Position numbers and translations under genes: made by a program | Notes under the pieces: generated by a model | The model's input: only the letters and a program-made list of their open reading frames with translations | Told to the model about the DNA's origin: nothing | Database searches by the model: none | DNA from: Clostridia bacterium | GTDB lineage: Bacteria; Bacillota_A; Clostridia; Oscillospirales; Butyricicoccaceae | Direction of reading: 5' to 3' | Length of the DNA: 7,350 bases | Assembly (NCBI GenBank): GCA_017421885.1 | Contig: JAFOHJ010000196.1 | Location: forward strand, 1-7,350 | Shown here: positions 1 through 6,611 of the stretch, in pieces | How the letters are laid out: every line of letters begins with the position of its first letter | Position numbering within the stretch: the first letter of the stretch is position 1

Positions 1-2
1 GC

Positions 3-545
3 GACTGCCTGCCGGCATGTCCCATGAATGCCATCAGCTTTGAAGAGCGCGAAGCTCCGGCTTATGACCATGCCGCTGTACTGGCTGCAAAAAAAGATTC
101 CAAAAGCGATGCCTGCCCCGGGACCTGCCCCGGCGCTCGAATGTGCTCGGATGACGAAGAGGGGTGCTGTATGAAAGAAAGTTGCCTTATTCAGTGGCCT
201 GTGCAGATGAAATTGGTGCCCGTAAAGTCGTCCTTCTATGAAGGTGCAGATCTGCTTGTAGCGGCCGACTGTACTGCTTTTACTTATGGCAGCTTTCATA
301 ACGATTTCATCAGAGGTCATATCACCCTCATCGGATGCTCCAAGCTTGACGAGGTGGATTATGCAGGTAAGCTGACAGCAATTCTTCTTAATAACAATAT
401 AAAGAGTCTGACCGTTGCGCGAATGGAAGTGCCTTGCTGTGGCGGAATCGAATATGCAGCAAAGAGAGCTCTGGCGGCAAGCGGAAAGAATATCCCCCTT
501 AATGTGGTGACAATTTCTACAAAGGGCAGGATACTGAAAAGATAA
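3..545 (+). CDS. 4Fe-4S binding protein, 3' part (start lies left of the window)
   Basis: The frame is open to the left edge and reads DCLPACPMNAIS before continuing, so the ATG at 24 is an internal Met inside the cluster-binding motif, not the start. CxxxCP is the tail of the second ferredoxin-type motif (CxxCxxxCxxxCP); the first motif and most of the second are outside the window. The body is Cys-rich: ACPGTCPGARMC, then EEGCC and ESC, then QWPVQMKLVPV. After that come an ADLLVAADC segment and a VPCCGG motif near the C-terminus. This order matches a family of clostridial 4Fe-4S proteins of about 250-300 aa with ferredoxin clusters fused to a conserved C-terminal domain. Its exact role is unknown to me; a soluble cytoplasmic electron-transfer or redox-sensing role is inferred. 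It ends 9 bases before a terminator. Family assignment is fairly sure, function is not. Confidence 0.85.
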   Translation, partial: DCLPACPMNAISFEEREAPAYDHAAVLAAKKDSKSDACPGTCPGARMCSDDEEGCCMKESCLIQWPVQMKLVPVKSSFYEGADLLVAADCTAFTYGSFHNDFIRGHITLIGCSKLDEVDYAGKLTAILLNNNIKSLTVARMEVPCCGGIEYAAKRALAASGKNIPLNVVTISTKGRILKR

Positions 546-554
546 CATTACAGA

Positions 555-593
555 AAAAGAGGTTTTTACCGATGAAAGGTATAAACCTCTTTT
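555..593 (+). terminator. Rho-independent terminator of the 4Fe-4S protein gene
   Basis: AAAAGAGGTTT (555-565) pairs with AAACCTCTTTT (583-593). After one T/T mismatch the stem continues as TACC/GGTA (567-570/578-581), with a GATGAAA loop. The 3' arm itself ends in TTTT and is followed by TTAGATTGTC. It separates the first gene from the amidohydrolase promoter. Confidence 0.85.
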
Positions 594-596
594 AGA

Positions 597-625
597 TTGT
601 CGCTTTTTTGCTTTCGTGCTATAAT
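597..625 (+). promoter_or_regulatory. Sigma-A-type promoter of the amidohydrolase gene
   Basis: A perfect TATAAT (620-625) carries an extended -10 (TGC at 617-619). TTGTCG (597-602) sits 17 bases upstream as a partial -35. The start of transcription should be near 632, giving a leader of about 26 nt. It comes directly after the preceding terminator, so the next gene is its own transcription unit. Confidence 0.8.
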
Positions 626-657
626 CTGCATATCAGACATATAAAAGAGGAAACATT

Positions 658-2205
658 ATGAGAGTTTATGAAGGTAAGATCATTACCTGCGACAGTCAGG
701 ATAATGTATATAAGTTTCTCGTTGAGGATGGCGGCAGAATAGTCTGGCTGGGCAATGAATTGCCTGCGGAATACAGAGGCTGCGATAAGGTTCAGCTGGG
801 TAACAGGGCACTCATTCCTGCATTTGGCGACAGCCATATCCATTTTGCCAGCTTTGCCACATTTTTTGCAGGACTTAATGTTTCGGATGCGAAGAGTAAT
901 TCTGAAATATTGGATATGATTCGCGATTTTGTTCCTAAATGCGACGATAAAATGGTGATAGCTTTTGGAGCTTCGCCTCATTCGGTGGCCGAAAAGAAGT
1001 TTGTCACTCGTACTCAGCTGGACGGGGTCTGCCCAGATAAGCCTTTGTTTATGATAAAGTATGACGGACATACCTGTGTCGTAAATACAAAACTCCGCGA
1101 TATCCTCAAAGAGAAGGTCAAAGATCTGCGTGGATATCATGAAGACAGCGGCGAAATGAATCAGGAGGCATTTTTTGCCTTCTCGGATTATGTAAGCAGC
1201 TCGATCCCGCCTCTTAAGCTGATTCGAAATATGCAGCTTGCTGCCGATCATATGGCGTCAAAGGGAATAGGCATGATACATTCGGTCAGCGGTGTAGGAT
1301 ATACGATGGACCTGGATGTTGATATGGAAAACTGGTTTGCAAAGGGGCTTGGAAACGGGCTTCAGATGAGAGTTTATTTTCAGACCATGGATATAAGCAA
1401 AGTAAAACGTCGTAAAATGGTGCGCATAGGAGGATGCTTCGATGCCGCCTTGGATGGATGTTTTGGTTCGGCCGATGCAGCCATGCTTGAGCCTTATAAA
1501 GGCACTGAGGACAGGGGAGTTCTGTATTATTCAGATGCTCAGGTGGCAGATTTCTGTAAGAAGGCAAACAGAGAAGGGATGCAGATCGAGATCCACGCCA
1601 TTGGTGATGCTGCATTTGATCAGGCTGCGCGAGCCATTAAGTATGCGTTGGATGATTTTCCGCGCGAGGACCACCGCCACACCATAATCCATGCCTGCCT
1701 CCCCACAACAGAGGGAATTGAGATATGCGAGAAGTATGGAGTAGCGCTTGCGATCCAGAGCGCCTTCATCGATTGGCCTAACGAACCCAATGAATATCTT
1801 GAAAGCATACTGGGAAAGCGAGCAGAAAAGCTCAATCCATTCAGAACGTATAACGATCATGGCATTGTGCAGAGCCTTGGCTCCGACGGACCCTGCACCG
1901 ATCCTAATCCCATCATATGGCTTCATAAGGCGTGCAATAACGGAAGCGAGTCGCTGAGCATTCAGCAGGCCCTCAGAATGTGCACATACAATACATACTG
2001 GATGTCTTTTGATGAAAAAGAAAGAGGAAGCCTTGAAGAGGGTAAGATCGCCGATATGGTCATTCTTTCGGATAATCCGTATGGAATGGATGTTTCTGAG
2101 CTTTACACCCTCAAAGTCGAGCAGCTGCTTCTCAGGGGAAAGCCTTATCAGAAGATCGGGCAGAATCCAATATCGCAGGTGCTGAGGGGAATATTTAAAC
2201 GATAA
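658..2205 (+). CDS. Amidohydrolase family protein (YtcJ-like, Amidohydro_3)
   Basis: This 515-aa protein is a metal-dependent hydrolase with a TIM-barrel fold and a small beta domain built from both ends. The N-terminus (about residues 1-50) is the beta domain. Then comes the metal-binding HxH (H60, H62, in GDSHIHFASF). A YDGHT motif follows at about 135-139, then H313 in IHAIGDAAFD, H345 in HTIIHACLP, and the catalytic/metal Asp D410 in LGSDGPCTDPNP. The C-terminal GSLEEGKIADMVILSDNP (about 460-480) is the usual return to the beta domain. Length fits the YtcJ/NfdA-like group (about 510-550 aa). These enzymes hydrolyse C-N bonds of amides or N-acyl/N-formyl compounds; substrate cannot be told. 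No signal peptide is seen, so it should be cytoplasmic. The start is ATG 658, with AGAGGA (646-651) 6 bases upstream. It is monocistronic, between its own promoter and a terminator. All key residues are present. Confidence 0.93.
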   Translation: MRVYEGKIITCDSQDNVYKFLVEDGGRIVWLGNELPAEYRGCDKVQLGNRALIPAFGDSHIHFASFATFFAGLNVSDAKSNSEILDMIRDFVPKCDDKMVIAFGASPHSVAEKKFVTRTQLDGVCPDKPLFMIKYDGHTCVVNTKLRDILKEKVKDLRGYHEDSGEMNQEAFFAFSDYVSSSIPPLKLIRNMQLAADHMASKGIGMIHSVSGVGYTMDLDVDMENWFAKGLGNGLQMRVYFQTMDISKVKRRKMVRIGGCFDAALDGCFGSADAAMLEPYKGTEDRGVLYYSDAQVADFCKKANREGMQIEIHAIGDAAFDQAARAIKYALDDFPREDHRHTIIHACLPTTEGIEICEKYGVALAIQSAFIDWPNEPNEYLESILGKRAEKLNPFRTYNDHGIVQSLGSDGPCTDPNPIIWLHKACNNGSESLSIQQALRMCTYNTYWMSFDEKERGSLEEGKIADMVILSDNPYGMDVSELYTLKVEQLLLRGKPYQKIGQNPISQVLRGIFKR

Positions 2206-2211
2206 AATGCA

Positions 2212-2244
2212 AAAACCGCCTTTGCAGATGCAAAAGGCGGTTTT
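2212..2244. terminator. Two-way rho-independent terminator between convergent genes
   Basis: AAAACCGCCTTTGC (2212-2225) pairs with GCAAAAGGCGGTTTT (2230-2244), with one bulged A and an AGAT loop. There is an A-run on the left and TTTT on the right, so it can stop transcription in both directions. It lies in the 47-bp gap between the amidohydrolase gene and the small - strand gene. Confidence 0.9.
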
Positions 2245-2252
2245 CTACTTGA

Positions 2253-2456
2253 TCATGTTAGGTCCTCAATGCTTTCGGTAACTACGCCGGTGAGGATATG
2301 GCATTTCAGGGTGACGAGCTTGGTCCCTCGAGCGAACTGTCTTACATTGACGGCAGGAGCCGGGTACCAGTAGTCACTGTCGCGGACACCGTAGTGCCTG
2401 ATATAATGGCTGTCAAGATGGATCTGAAACTCATCGTGGGTAAGAATGCGTGACAT
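2253..2456 (-). CDS. Small hypothetical protein (67 aa)
   Basis: The start is set at ATG 2456 because a strong AAGGAGG (2470-2464) sits 7 bases upstream. An in-frame TTG at 2462 is only 1 base from that site and is rejected. The protein begins MSRILTHDEFQ and has an aromatic, Pro-containing middle (RDSDYWYPAPAVNVRQF), a beta-like stretch (GTKLVTLKCHILTGVV) and an acidic end (TESIEDLT). It has no signal peptide, no membrane segment and only one Cys. I do not recognise a family. It stands alone on its strand, ends 8 bases before a two-way terminator, and is divergent from the LRR-VWA-MoxR operon. The strong ribosome site and tight fit to the terminator argue that it is real. Confidence 0.7.
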   Translation of the reverse strand: MSRILTHDEFQIHLDSHYIRHYGVRDSDYWYPAPAVNVRQFARGTKLVTLKCHILTGVVTESIEDLT

Positions 2457-2473
2457 AATCAATCCTCCTTTTT

Positions 2474-2487
2474 ATTATAGAATAGCA
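2474..2487 (-). promoter_or_regulatory. Possible -10 region for the small - strand gene
   Basis: Read on the - strand, TGCTATTCT (2487-2479), an extended -10-like site, overlaps TATAAT (2479-2474). Only the former leaves room for a transcription start upstream of the ribosome site at 2470-2464; with the latter, transcription would begin inside it. No good -35 is seen. The call is weak. Confidence 0.35.
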
Positions 2488-2547
2488 CAGATAGCTGTCC
2501 CATAATCAGGGCAGAAGAGGAAGCGCCGGGCAACTGATACAAATATG

Positions 2548-2577
2548 TTGTACCTTAGGGGCAAACTTTGGTATAAT
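2548..2577 (+). promoter_or_regulatory. Promoter of the LRR-VWA-MoxR operon
   Basis: A perfect TATAAT (2572-2577) carries an extended -10 (TGG at 2569-2571). TTGTAC (2548-2553) lies 18 bases upstream as a poor -35. Transcription should start near 2584. The box overlaps an in-frame ATG at 2576, which therefore would not be in the mRNA; this settles the start of the next gene at GTG 2609. Confidence 0.75.
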
Positions 2578-2608
2578 GACAAAAGAAAACGGAGAGGAGA
2601 ATCCATCT

Positions 2609-3580
2609 GTGGGGACACTGTACGGTATCAGCAATTGGAAACTTATAATACGCAGAGAGAATGATCATGTTGAGATACTCCGTGCCGTTACCTGCGACAA
2701 CTGTGCTGTGTTGCCCGATGAATTGTTCGGCCTGCCTGTGACAGCATTGGCTGACTATGCACTTGCTCCTACGGCAAGGCCTATAGACGGCGAAGAAGTG
2801 CGTATCATCAGCGGGCACGAGGGCGACTGGGATAACCGCAATCTTCACGAGCTCACCATGCCCGAACATCTTGTCTCGGTGGGCAGCTATGCTCTTTACG
2901 GATGCCGTTTCCTTCACACACTCAGGCTTTATGACAGGGTAGACCATTGGGGCATCGAATGTCTTATGAACTGCCACAGGCTTCGCTATCTGCATCTTAC
3001 CCGAGTGGGGGAAAGGCAGAGTGAGGCGCTATCCTTTATCTGCGGTGAGATACACGAAGAACTCGACGTAACAGTGTATGAGACCGATGGAAGCGAAACT
3101 CGTCTTGTTATCCCCGATTACATCGAGGACTATGAAGAAAATATACCGAATCATTCGTTTGATTACAGAATAAGCGGTGGAGGATACCCTTATCATCATG
3201 TGTTTCCAGGTAAAAATCTTGATCTCCACACATATGACAGTCATTGGGAGCAATACCTTCGCAGAATGTATGAACCCGAAACGGCCATTCGCCTTGCCTA
3301 TACACGCCTGCGCTGGCCGCGTGAGCTGACCGAGCAGGCCGAACAGCAGTATGTGGAATATCTTTTGCAGAATGTAGAGGATGCTGTGCTCTGGCAACTG
3401 TCGCAGAAAGATGCTGCCGGTCTAAAACTTCTGTTGGATAAGCTGAAGCCGGGAGACGAGATCATCCGACGTGCCTGCGAACAGGCTCGAATTAAGGGCA
3501 GCACCGAAGCGATCGCGCTGCTGCTTGAGAGGCAGCGTAAAGCGAAACCCCGTGGATTGGATGTTGATTTTGATCTGTGA
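2609..3580 (+). CDS. Leucine-rich repeat protein (LRR_5/BspA-type), first gene of the MoxR-VWA operon
   Basis: The start is GTG 2609, with GGAGAGGAG (2591-2599) ending 9 bases upstream. The in-frame ATG at 2576 lies in the -10 box. The product is then 323 aa, not 334. Residues about 1-30 form a lead strand region (ISNWKLIIRREN). LPDELFGLPVTALADYAL (about 35-52) is a classic LRR_5 unit, and LHELTMPEHLVSVGSYAL with the next two units covers about 79-130. The middle (about 150-220) is unassigned and aromatic-rich. The C-terminal third (about 230-310) is helical, with helix pairs such as AAGLKLLLDKL and EAIALLLERQRK that recall ankyrin or HEAT-like repeats. The end is acidic (LDVDFDL). No signal peptide or anchor is seen, unlike many surface BspA proteins, so it is probably cytoplasmic. 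It is followed after 20 bases by the VWA gene. A recognition or adaptor role with the VWA-ATPase pair is inferred from position only. Confidence 0.85.
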   Translation: MGTLYGISNWKLIIRRENDHVEILRAVTCDNCAVLPDELFGLPVTALADYALAPTARPIDGEEVRIISGHEGDWDNRNLHELTMPEHLVSVGSYALYGCRFLHTLRLYDRVDHWGIECLMNCHRLRYLHLTRVGERQSEALSFICGEIHEELDVTVYETDGSETRLVIPDYIEDYEENIPNHSFDYRISGGGYPYHHVFPGKNLDLHTYDSHWEQYLRRMYEPETAIRLAYTRLRWPRELTEQAEQQYVEYLLQNVEDAVLWQLSQKDAAGLKLLLDKLKPGDEIIRRACEQARIKGSTEAIALLLERQRKAKPRGLDVDFDL

Positions 3581-3586
3581 TCAGAG

Positions 3587-3597
3587 AAAGGAGGGGG
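3587..3597 (+). promoter_or_regulatory. Strong ribosome binding site that fixes the VWA gene start
   Basis: AAAGGAGGGGG lies just before ATG 3601, with 3-7 bases of spacing depending on register. An upstream in-frame GTG at 3577 overlaps the stop of the preceding gene but would put this ribosome site inside the coding region, so ATG 3601 is preferred. Confidence 0.8.
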
Positions 3598-3600
3598 CGA

Positions 3601-4959
3601 ATGTCACAGCCGAATAAGAATCTTGCTCAGGTCGGGCTGGATATTCTCCAGGCCTCCCGAAATGAGCTCTATCTTAATATGCCGTACCTTGATGTTGTCC
3701 TGTGCGGGCTTGATTTTCGGCCCGACGACAATGTGACCCTGAGCATGGCCACCGATGGTGTGACACTCTTCTACAACGGCAATTTTCTTGCCGAACGATA
3801 TATGCGGGGCAGAGTAGTGTGCAATCGTGCATATATGCACACGCTGTTTCACTGTATGCTCAGGCATATTGCAAAGAAAAGAGGAAGAGTGCCCGAGCTG
3901 TGGGATCTTGCCTGCGATATTACCGTCGAGAGCATTATTGACGACCTTCGTTACTCCTGCCTTGAGTCCGGGTATTCGCCGGCTAAACAGAGGGTGTATG
4001 GCGAGATGAGGGCTGAGATGCCGGTCCTTACAGCCGAGAGGATATATCTTTATCTTCTGAGGCAGGATCTTGATGAATATCAGGTCGCGCGCCTTCAGCG
4101 AACATTCCTTGTGGACGACCATGGCCTTTGGGATATGCCCGACAAGGACGATAACGACAATAAAAAGCAGGATGACCAGTGGAAAGATCGCTCTGAAAAG
4201 ACGCGCACCGCCATGGAGACGGTTCTTGCTGGGCAGGCAACAGGCGGCGAGGCTGTTCTCGAACAGATCAAGGTTGCCGTCCGCGATGATGTCGACTATC
4301 GCGCCTTCCTGCGCAGGTTTGCTGTGCCGCGCGAAGTGCTTGCAGTCGACGGAGATGCCTTTGACTATACCTATTACACATATGGCCTGAGGATTTTCGG
4401 CAATATGCCATTGATTGAATATCCCGAGACCAAAGAGGAGAAGCGCATTGAGGATTTTGTCATAGCTATCGACACATCCATGTCGACAAACGGCGAGCTG
4501 GTAAAACAGTTCCTTGCTTGTACCTATGCGATACTGCGATCCACCGAGACCTTTACACGAAAGGTCAATATATACATCATCCAGTGTGATGATAAAGTTC
4601 GAAAAGAAACGGCTATCCATGAACTGGACGAACTGAAAAAATACATGGAAGAGTTCGACCTTGTGGGCGGCAGTGCCACCGATTTCAGACCTGTGTTCGC
4701 CCGTGTTGCCGAGCTTCAGGCCGCAGGTGCCTTCACAAGCCTTCGAGGCCTGATCTATTTCACCGACGGAATGGGAGTTTATCCTCAGAAGCGTCCGGCT
4801 TTCGACACAGCCTTTGTGCTGCTTGAAGAGCCGCCTATGCAGTTCAAAATGCCGCCGTGGGCAATACGCCTTGTGCTTGACGAGGCTTCACTCGACCGCA
4901 CAGCAAAAGAACTTGATCTTTCCCTCGACAGCGATATTGAAGAACTTCCCCAATTGTAA
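3601..4959 (+). CDS. VWA-like protein with DUF2201 metallopeptidase-like N-terminal domain
   Basis: The 452-aa protein has the DUF2201 architecture. The N-terminal part (about 1-140) is the putative metallopeptidase-like domain, with H80-T-L-F-H84 followed by CMLRH89 and WDLACDITVESIIDDL. A linker near residues 177-205 is very charged (DKDDNDNKKQDD). The C-terminal VWA domain (about 280-430) has a complete metal-ion-dependent adhesion site: D291-T-S293-M-S295, T360 in GGSATDFRP, and D389 in YFTDGMG. The VWA part should bind Mg2+ and a partner protein. The HExxH glutamate position is Thr81, so peptidase activity is doubtful. No export signal or membrane segment is seen, so it is cytoplasmic. 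It lies 20 bases after the LRR gene and 13 bases before the MoxR ATPase gene. VWA and MoxR proteins commonly act as a pair (RavA-ViaA, CoxD-CoxE), so an adaptor role is likely. Family sure, cellular role unknown. Confidence 0.9.
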   Translation: MSQPNKNLAQVGLDILQASRNELYLNMPYLDVVLCGLDFRPDDNVTLSMATDGVTLFYNGNFLAERYMRGRVVCNRAYMHTLFHCMLRHIAKKRGRVPELWDLACDITVESIIDDLRYSCLESGYSPAKQRVYGEMRAEMPVLTAERIYLYLLRQDLDEYQVARLQRTFLVDDHGLWDMPDKDDNDNKKQDDQWKDRSEKTRTAMETVLAGQATGGEAVLEQIKVAVRDDVDYRAFLRRFAVPREVLAVDGDAFDYTYYTYGLRIFGNMPLIEYPETKEEKRIEDFVIAIDTSMSTNGELVKQFLACTYAILRSTETFTRKVNIYIIQCDDKVRKETAIHELDELKKYMEEFDLVGGSATDFRPVFARVAELQAAGAFTSLRGLIYFTDGMGVYPQKRPAFDTAFVLLEEPPMQFKMPPWAIRLVLDEASLDRTAKELDLSLDSDIEELPQL

Positions 4960-4972
4960 AGAGGTGCCATAT

Positions 4973-6481
4973 ATGAATATTAAACAGGCAAAACAGGAGA
5001 TTCAGAACACTCTCCGTGCATATCTCAGCAAAGACGAGCTGGGAAACTATCTCATTCCCACTCTGCGTCAGCGTCCCATTCTTCTGATGGGACCTCCCGG
5101 CATCGGTAAAACTCAGATCATGGCTCAGATCGCCGCCGAAACAGGGGTTGGACTGGTGGCCTATACGATCACTCATCACACCCGTCAGAGCGCTATCGGC
5201 CTGCCCTTCATCGAGCACCGCACATATGAGGGCAGAGAATATGCCATAACCGAATACACCATGAGTGAGATACTTGCCTCGGTATATGAGCTTATGAAAA
5301 AGACGGGCATGAAGGAGGGCATTCTCTTTCTTGATGAGATCAACTGTGTTTCTGAGACCCTTGCACCCATGATGCTTCAGTTCCTGCAGTGCAAGACCTT
5401 CGGTAATCAGGCTCTGCCTGAAGGCTGGCTCATTGTTGCTGCCGGCAATCCTCCCGAATACAATAAATCGGTGCGCGATTTCGATGTTGTTACCCTTGAC
5501 CGTGTCAAGCGTATTGATGTTGAAGACGATTTTGCTGTTTGGAAGGAGTATGCGCGCCGCAAGGGCATCCACGGTGCTGTAGTTTCCTATCTCGATATCA
5601 AGAAGGATAATTTCTACTGCATCGAGACTACTGTCGATGGCCTTCAGTTTGCCACAGCACGCGGATGGGAAGACCTCAGTGAGCTTATTGTTGCTTATGA
5701 AAAGCTGGGTCTAAGGGTCGACCGAGAGGTCGTCGGTCAGTATATCCAGCTGCCCCGCATAGCAAAGGATTTTGCAAATTATCTCGAGCTTTATTATAAG
5801 TATCAGCGCATCTATCATGTCGAGGATATCCTGCAGGGTACATGGCAGGTCATCACTTCGGCTGAACTCAAGGCAGCGCCCTTTGACGAGAAGCTTTCGG
5901 TAATGGGTCTTGTGCTGTCGCGCCTTTCGGAAGAAGCAAAGCGCCTGCGCATGCAGGATGAGCTGACCGTTACTCTCCACGCCACACTTAAGGAGTTTAA
6001 GGCTTCTCTGGAGGACTGTGTGCCCCATCAGTCACTTGATCGCCTTATTGCGGTTCGTCAGGAGGCTATGAAAGTCGCAAAAGATGCGGGACATCTTGAT
6101 AAGGAGAGCCGCGACCTTATGATGCGCGAGCTCAATGCGCTGCAGGCTTACCGTGCAAGGCTTGTTGACGAGGATATAGCTGAGAATGATGCATTTGACG
6201 CGGTTAAGGGATGGTTCAATAAAGAGGTCGAGCTGCGCCGTGAGCTGGCTCTTCAGACTTCGTCGATGTTTGATAATGCCTTCCGTTTCCTTGAGGAGAC
6301 TTTTGCCCAGGGTCAGGAACTGGTAATGTTCGTCACCGAAGTGACGGCAGGCTATGATACATCGTGGTTTGTCGAGAACTTTGGCTGCGATGCCTACTAT
6401 CGTCACAATCGCGAGTTGTTCTTTGATGCCACTCAGAAGCGTATCAGCGACAGCATTGCTGCAGCACGTGCAGAAAAATAG
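4973..6481 (+). CDS. MoxR-family AAA+ ATPase (AAA_5)
   Basis: The start is ATG 4973, with GAGGTG (4961-4966) 6 bases upstream. The open frame reaches back to 4814 inside the VWA gene but has no ribosome site there. The product is 502 aa. The AAA+ module covers about 1-270. It has Walker A GPPGIGKT (40-47), Walker B ILFLDEIN (117-124, with D121 and E122), sensor 1 N159 in VAAGNPPEYN, and Arg residues R177/R180 in TLDRVKRID as likely Arg-finger region. The rest (about 300-502) is a long, charged, mostly helical extension with coiled-coil character (for example SLDRLIAVRQEAMKVAKDAG). This makes it longer than the usual MoxR length of about 320-350 aa and closer to RavA-like proteins. ATP hydrolysis should be intact. 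It probably forms a hexamer that remodels a target with the VWA protein encoded just upstream. It is the last gene of the operon, 15 bases before a terminator. Confidence 0.92.
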   Translation: MNIKQAKQEIQNTLRAYLSKDELGNYLIPTLRQRPILLMGPPGIGKTQIMAQIAAETGVGLVAYTITHHTRQSAIGLPFIEHRTYEGREYAITEYTMSEILASVYELMKKTGMKEGILFLDEINCVSETLAPMMLQFLQCKTFGNQALPEGWLIVAAGNPPEYNKSVRDFDVVTLDRVKRIDVEDDFAVWKEYARRKGIHGAVVSYLDIKKDNFYCIETTVDGLQFATARGWEDLSELIVAYEKLGLRVDREVVGQYIQLPRIAKDFANYLELYYKYQRIYHVEDILQGTWQVITSAELKAAPFDEKLSVMGLVLSRLSEEAKRLRMQDELTVTLHATLKEFKASLEDCVPHQSLDRLIAVRQEAMKVAKDAGHLDKESRDLMMRELNALQAYRARLVDEDIAENDAFDAVKGWFNKEVELRRELALQTSSMFDNAFRFLEETFAQGQELVMFVTEVTAGYDTSWFVENFGCDAYYRHNRELFFDATQKRISDSIAAARAEK

Positions 6482-6496
6482 ATATCTGATACATAT

Positions 6497-6524
6497 AGGC
6501 CTTGCTTCCGTCACAGCAAGGCCT
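6497..6524 (+). terminator. Rho-independent terminator of the LRR-VWA-MoxR operon
   Basis: AGGCCTTGCT (6497-6506) pairs perfectly with AGCAAGGCCT (6515-6524) around an 8-base loop. It is followed by GTTATTTATTGATTTG, a T-rich tail. It lies 15 bases after the ATPase stop. Confidence 0.85.
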
Positions 6525-6577
6525 GTTATTTATTGATTTGTCATCATGAAATGATTTTGCTATGCTGTAATATAAAT

Positions 6578-6611
6578 AAAAAGGACATCGTTTTGATACG
6601 ATGTCCTTTTT
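6578..6611. terminator. Perfect 13-bp hairpin, terminator-like, better read on the - strand
   Basis: AAAAAGGACATCG (6578-6590) pairs without mismatch with CGATGTCCTTTTT (6599-6611); the pair T6591-A6598 can add one more, leaving a 6-base loop. On the + strand the stem ends in TTTTT then GG. On the - strand it ends in TTTTTATTTATATTA, a much better tail. It is therefore probably the 3' end of something transcribed leftward from the repeat cluster, or the conserved end of that element. No protein gene is assigned to it on either strand. Confidence 0.75.

Noticed and set aside
24..545. ATG 24 as start of the 4Fe-4S protein
   Set aside because: The frame is open to the left edge and encodes DCLPACP just before this Met, so the Met is internal to a cluster-binding motif.
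625..637. TCTG-CATAT-CAGA inverted repeat at the amidohydrolase transcription start, as an operator
   Set aside because: Four-base arms are too short to separate from chance, and there is no regulator gene next to it.
619..1251. 210-codon - strand open frame opposite the amidohydrolase gene
   Set aside because: It runs through the amidohydrolase coding region and its promoter, with no protein features of its own.
3604..4620. 338-codon open frame on the - strand opposite the VWA gene
   Set aside because: It is fully antisense to a well-supported gene, has no family features, and arises from the codon use of the VWA gene.
4814..4972. Upstream extension of the ATPase frame into the VWA gene
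   Set aside because: There is no ribosome site at 4814, it would overlap the VWA gene by about 145 bases, and ATG 4973 has a proper site and begins the conserved part.
4844..5572. 242-codon - strand open frame opposite the end of the VWA gene and the ATPase gene
   Set aside because: It overlaps two real genes antisense and has no recognisable domain.
6543..6555. ATCAT-GAA-ATGAT small palindrome
   Set aside because: It is short, AT-rich and has no partner site; chance is the simplest explanation.
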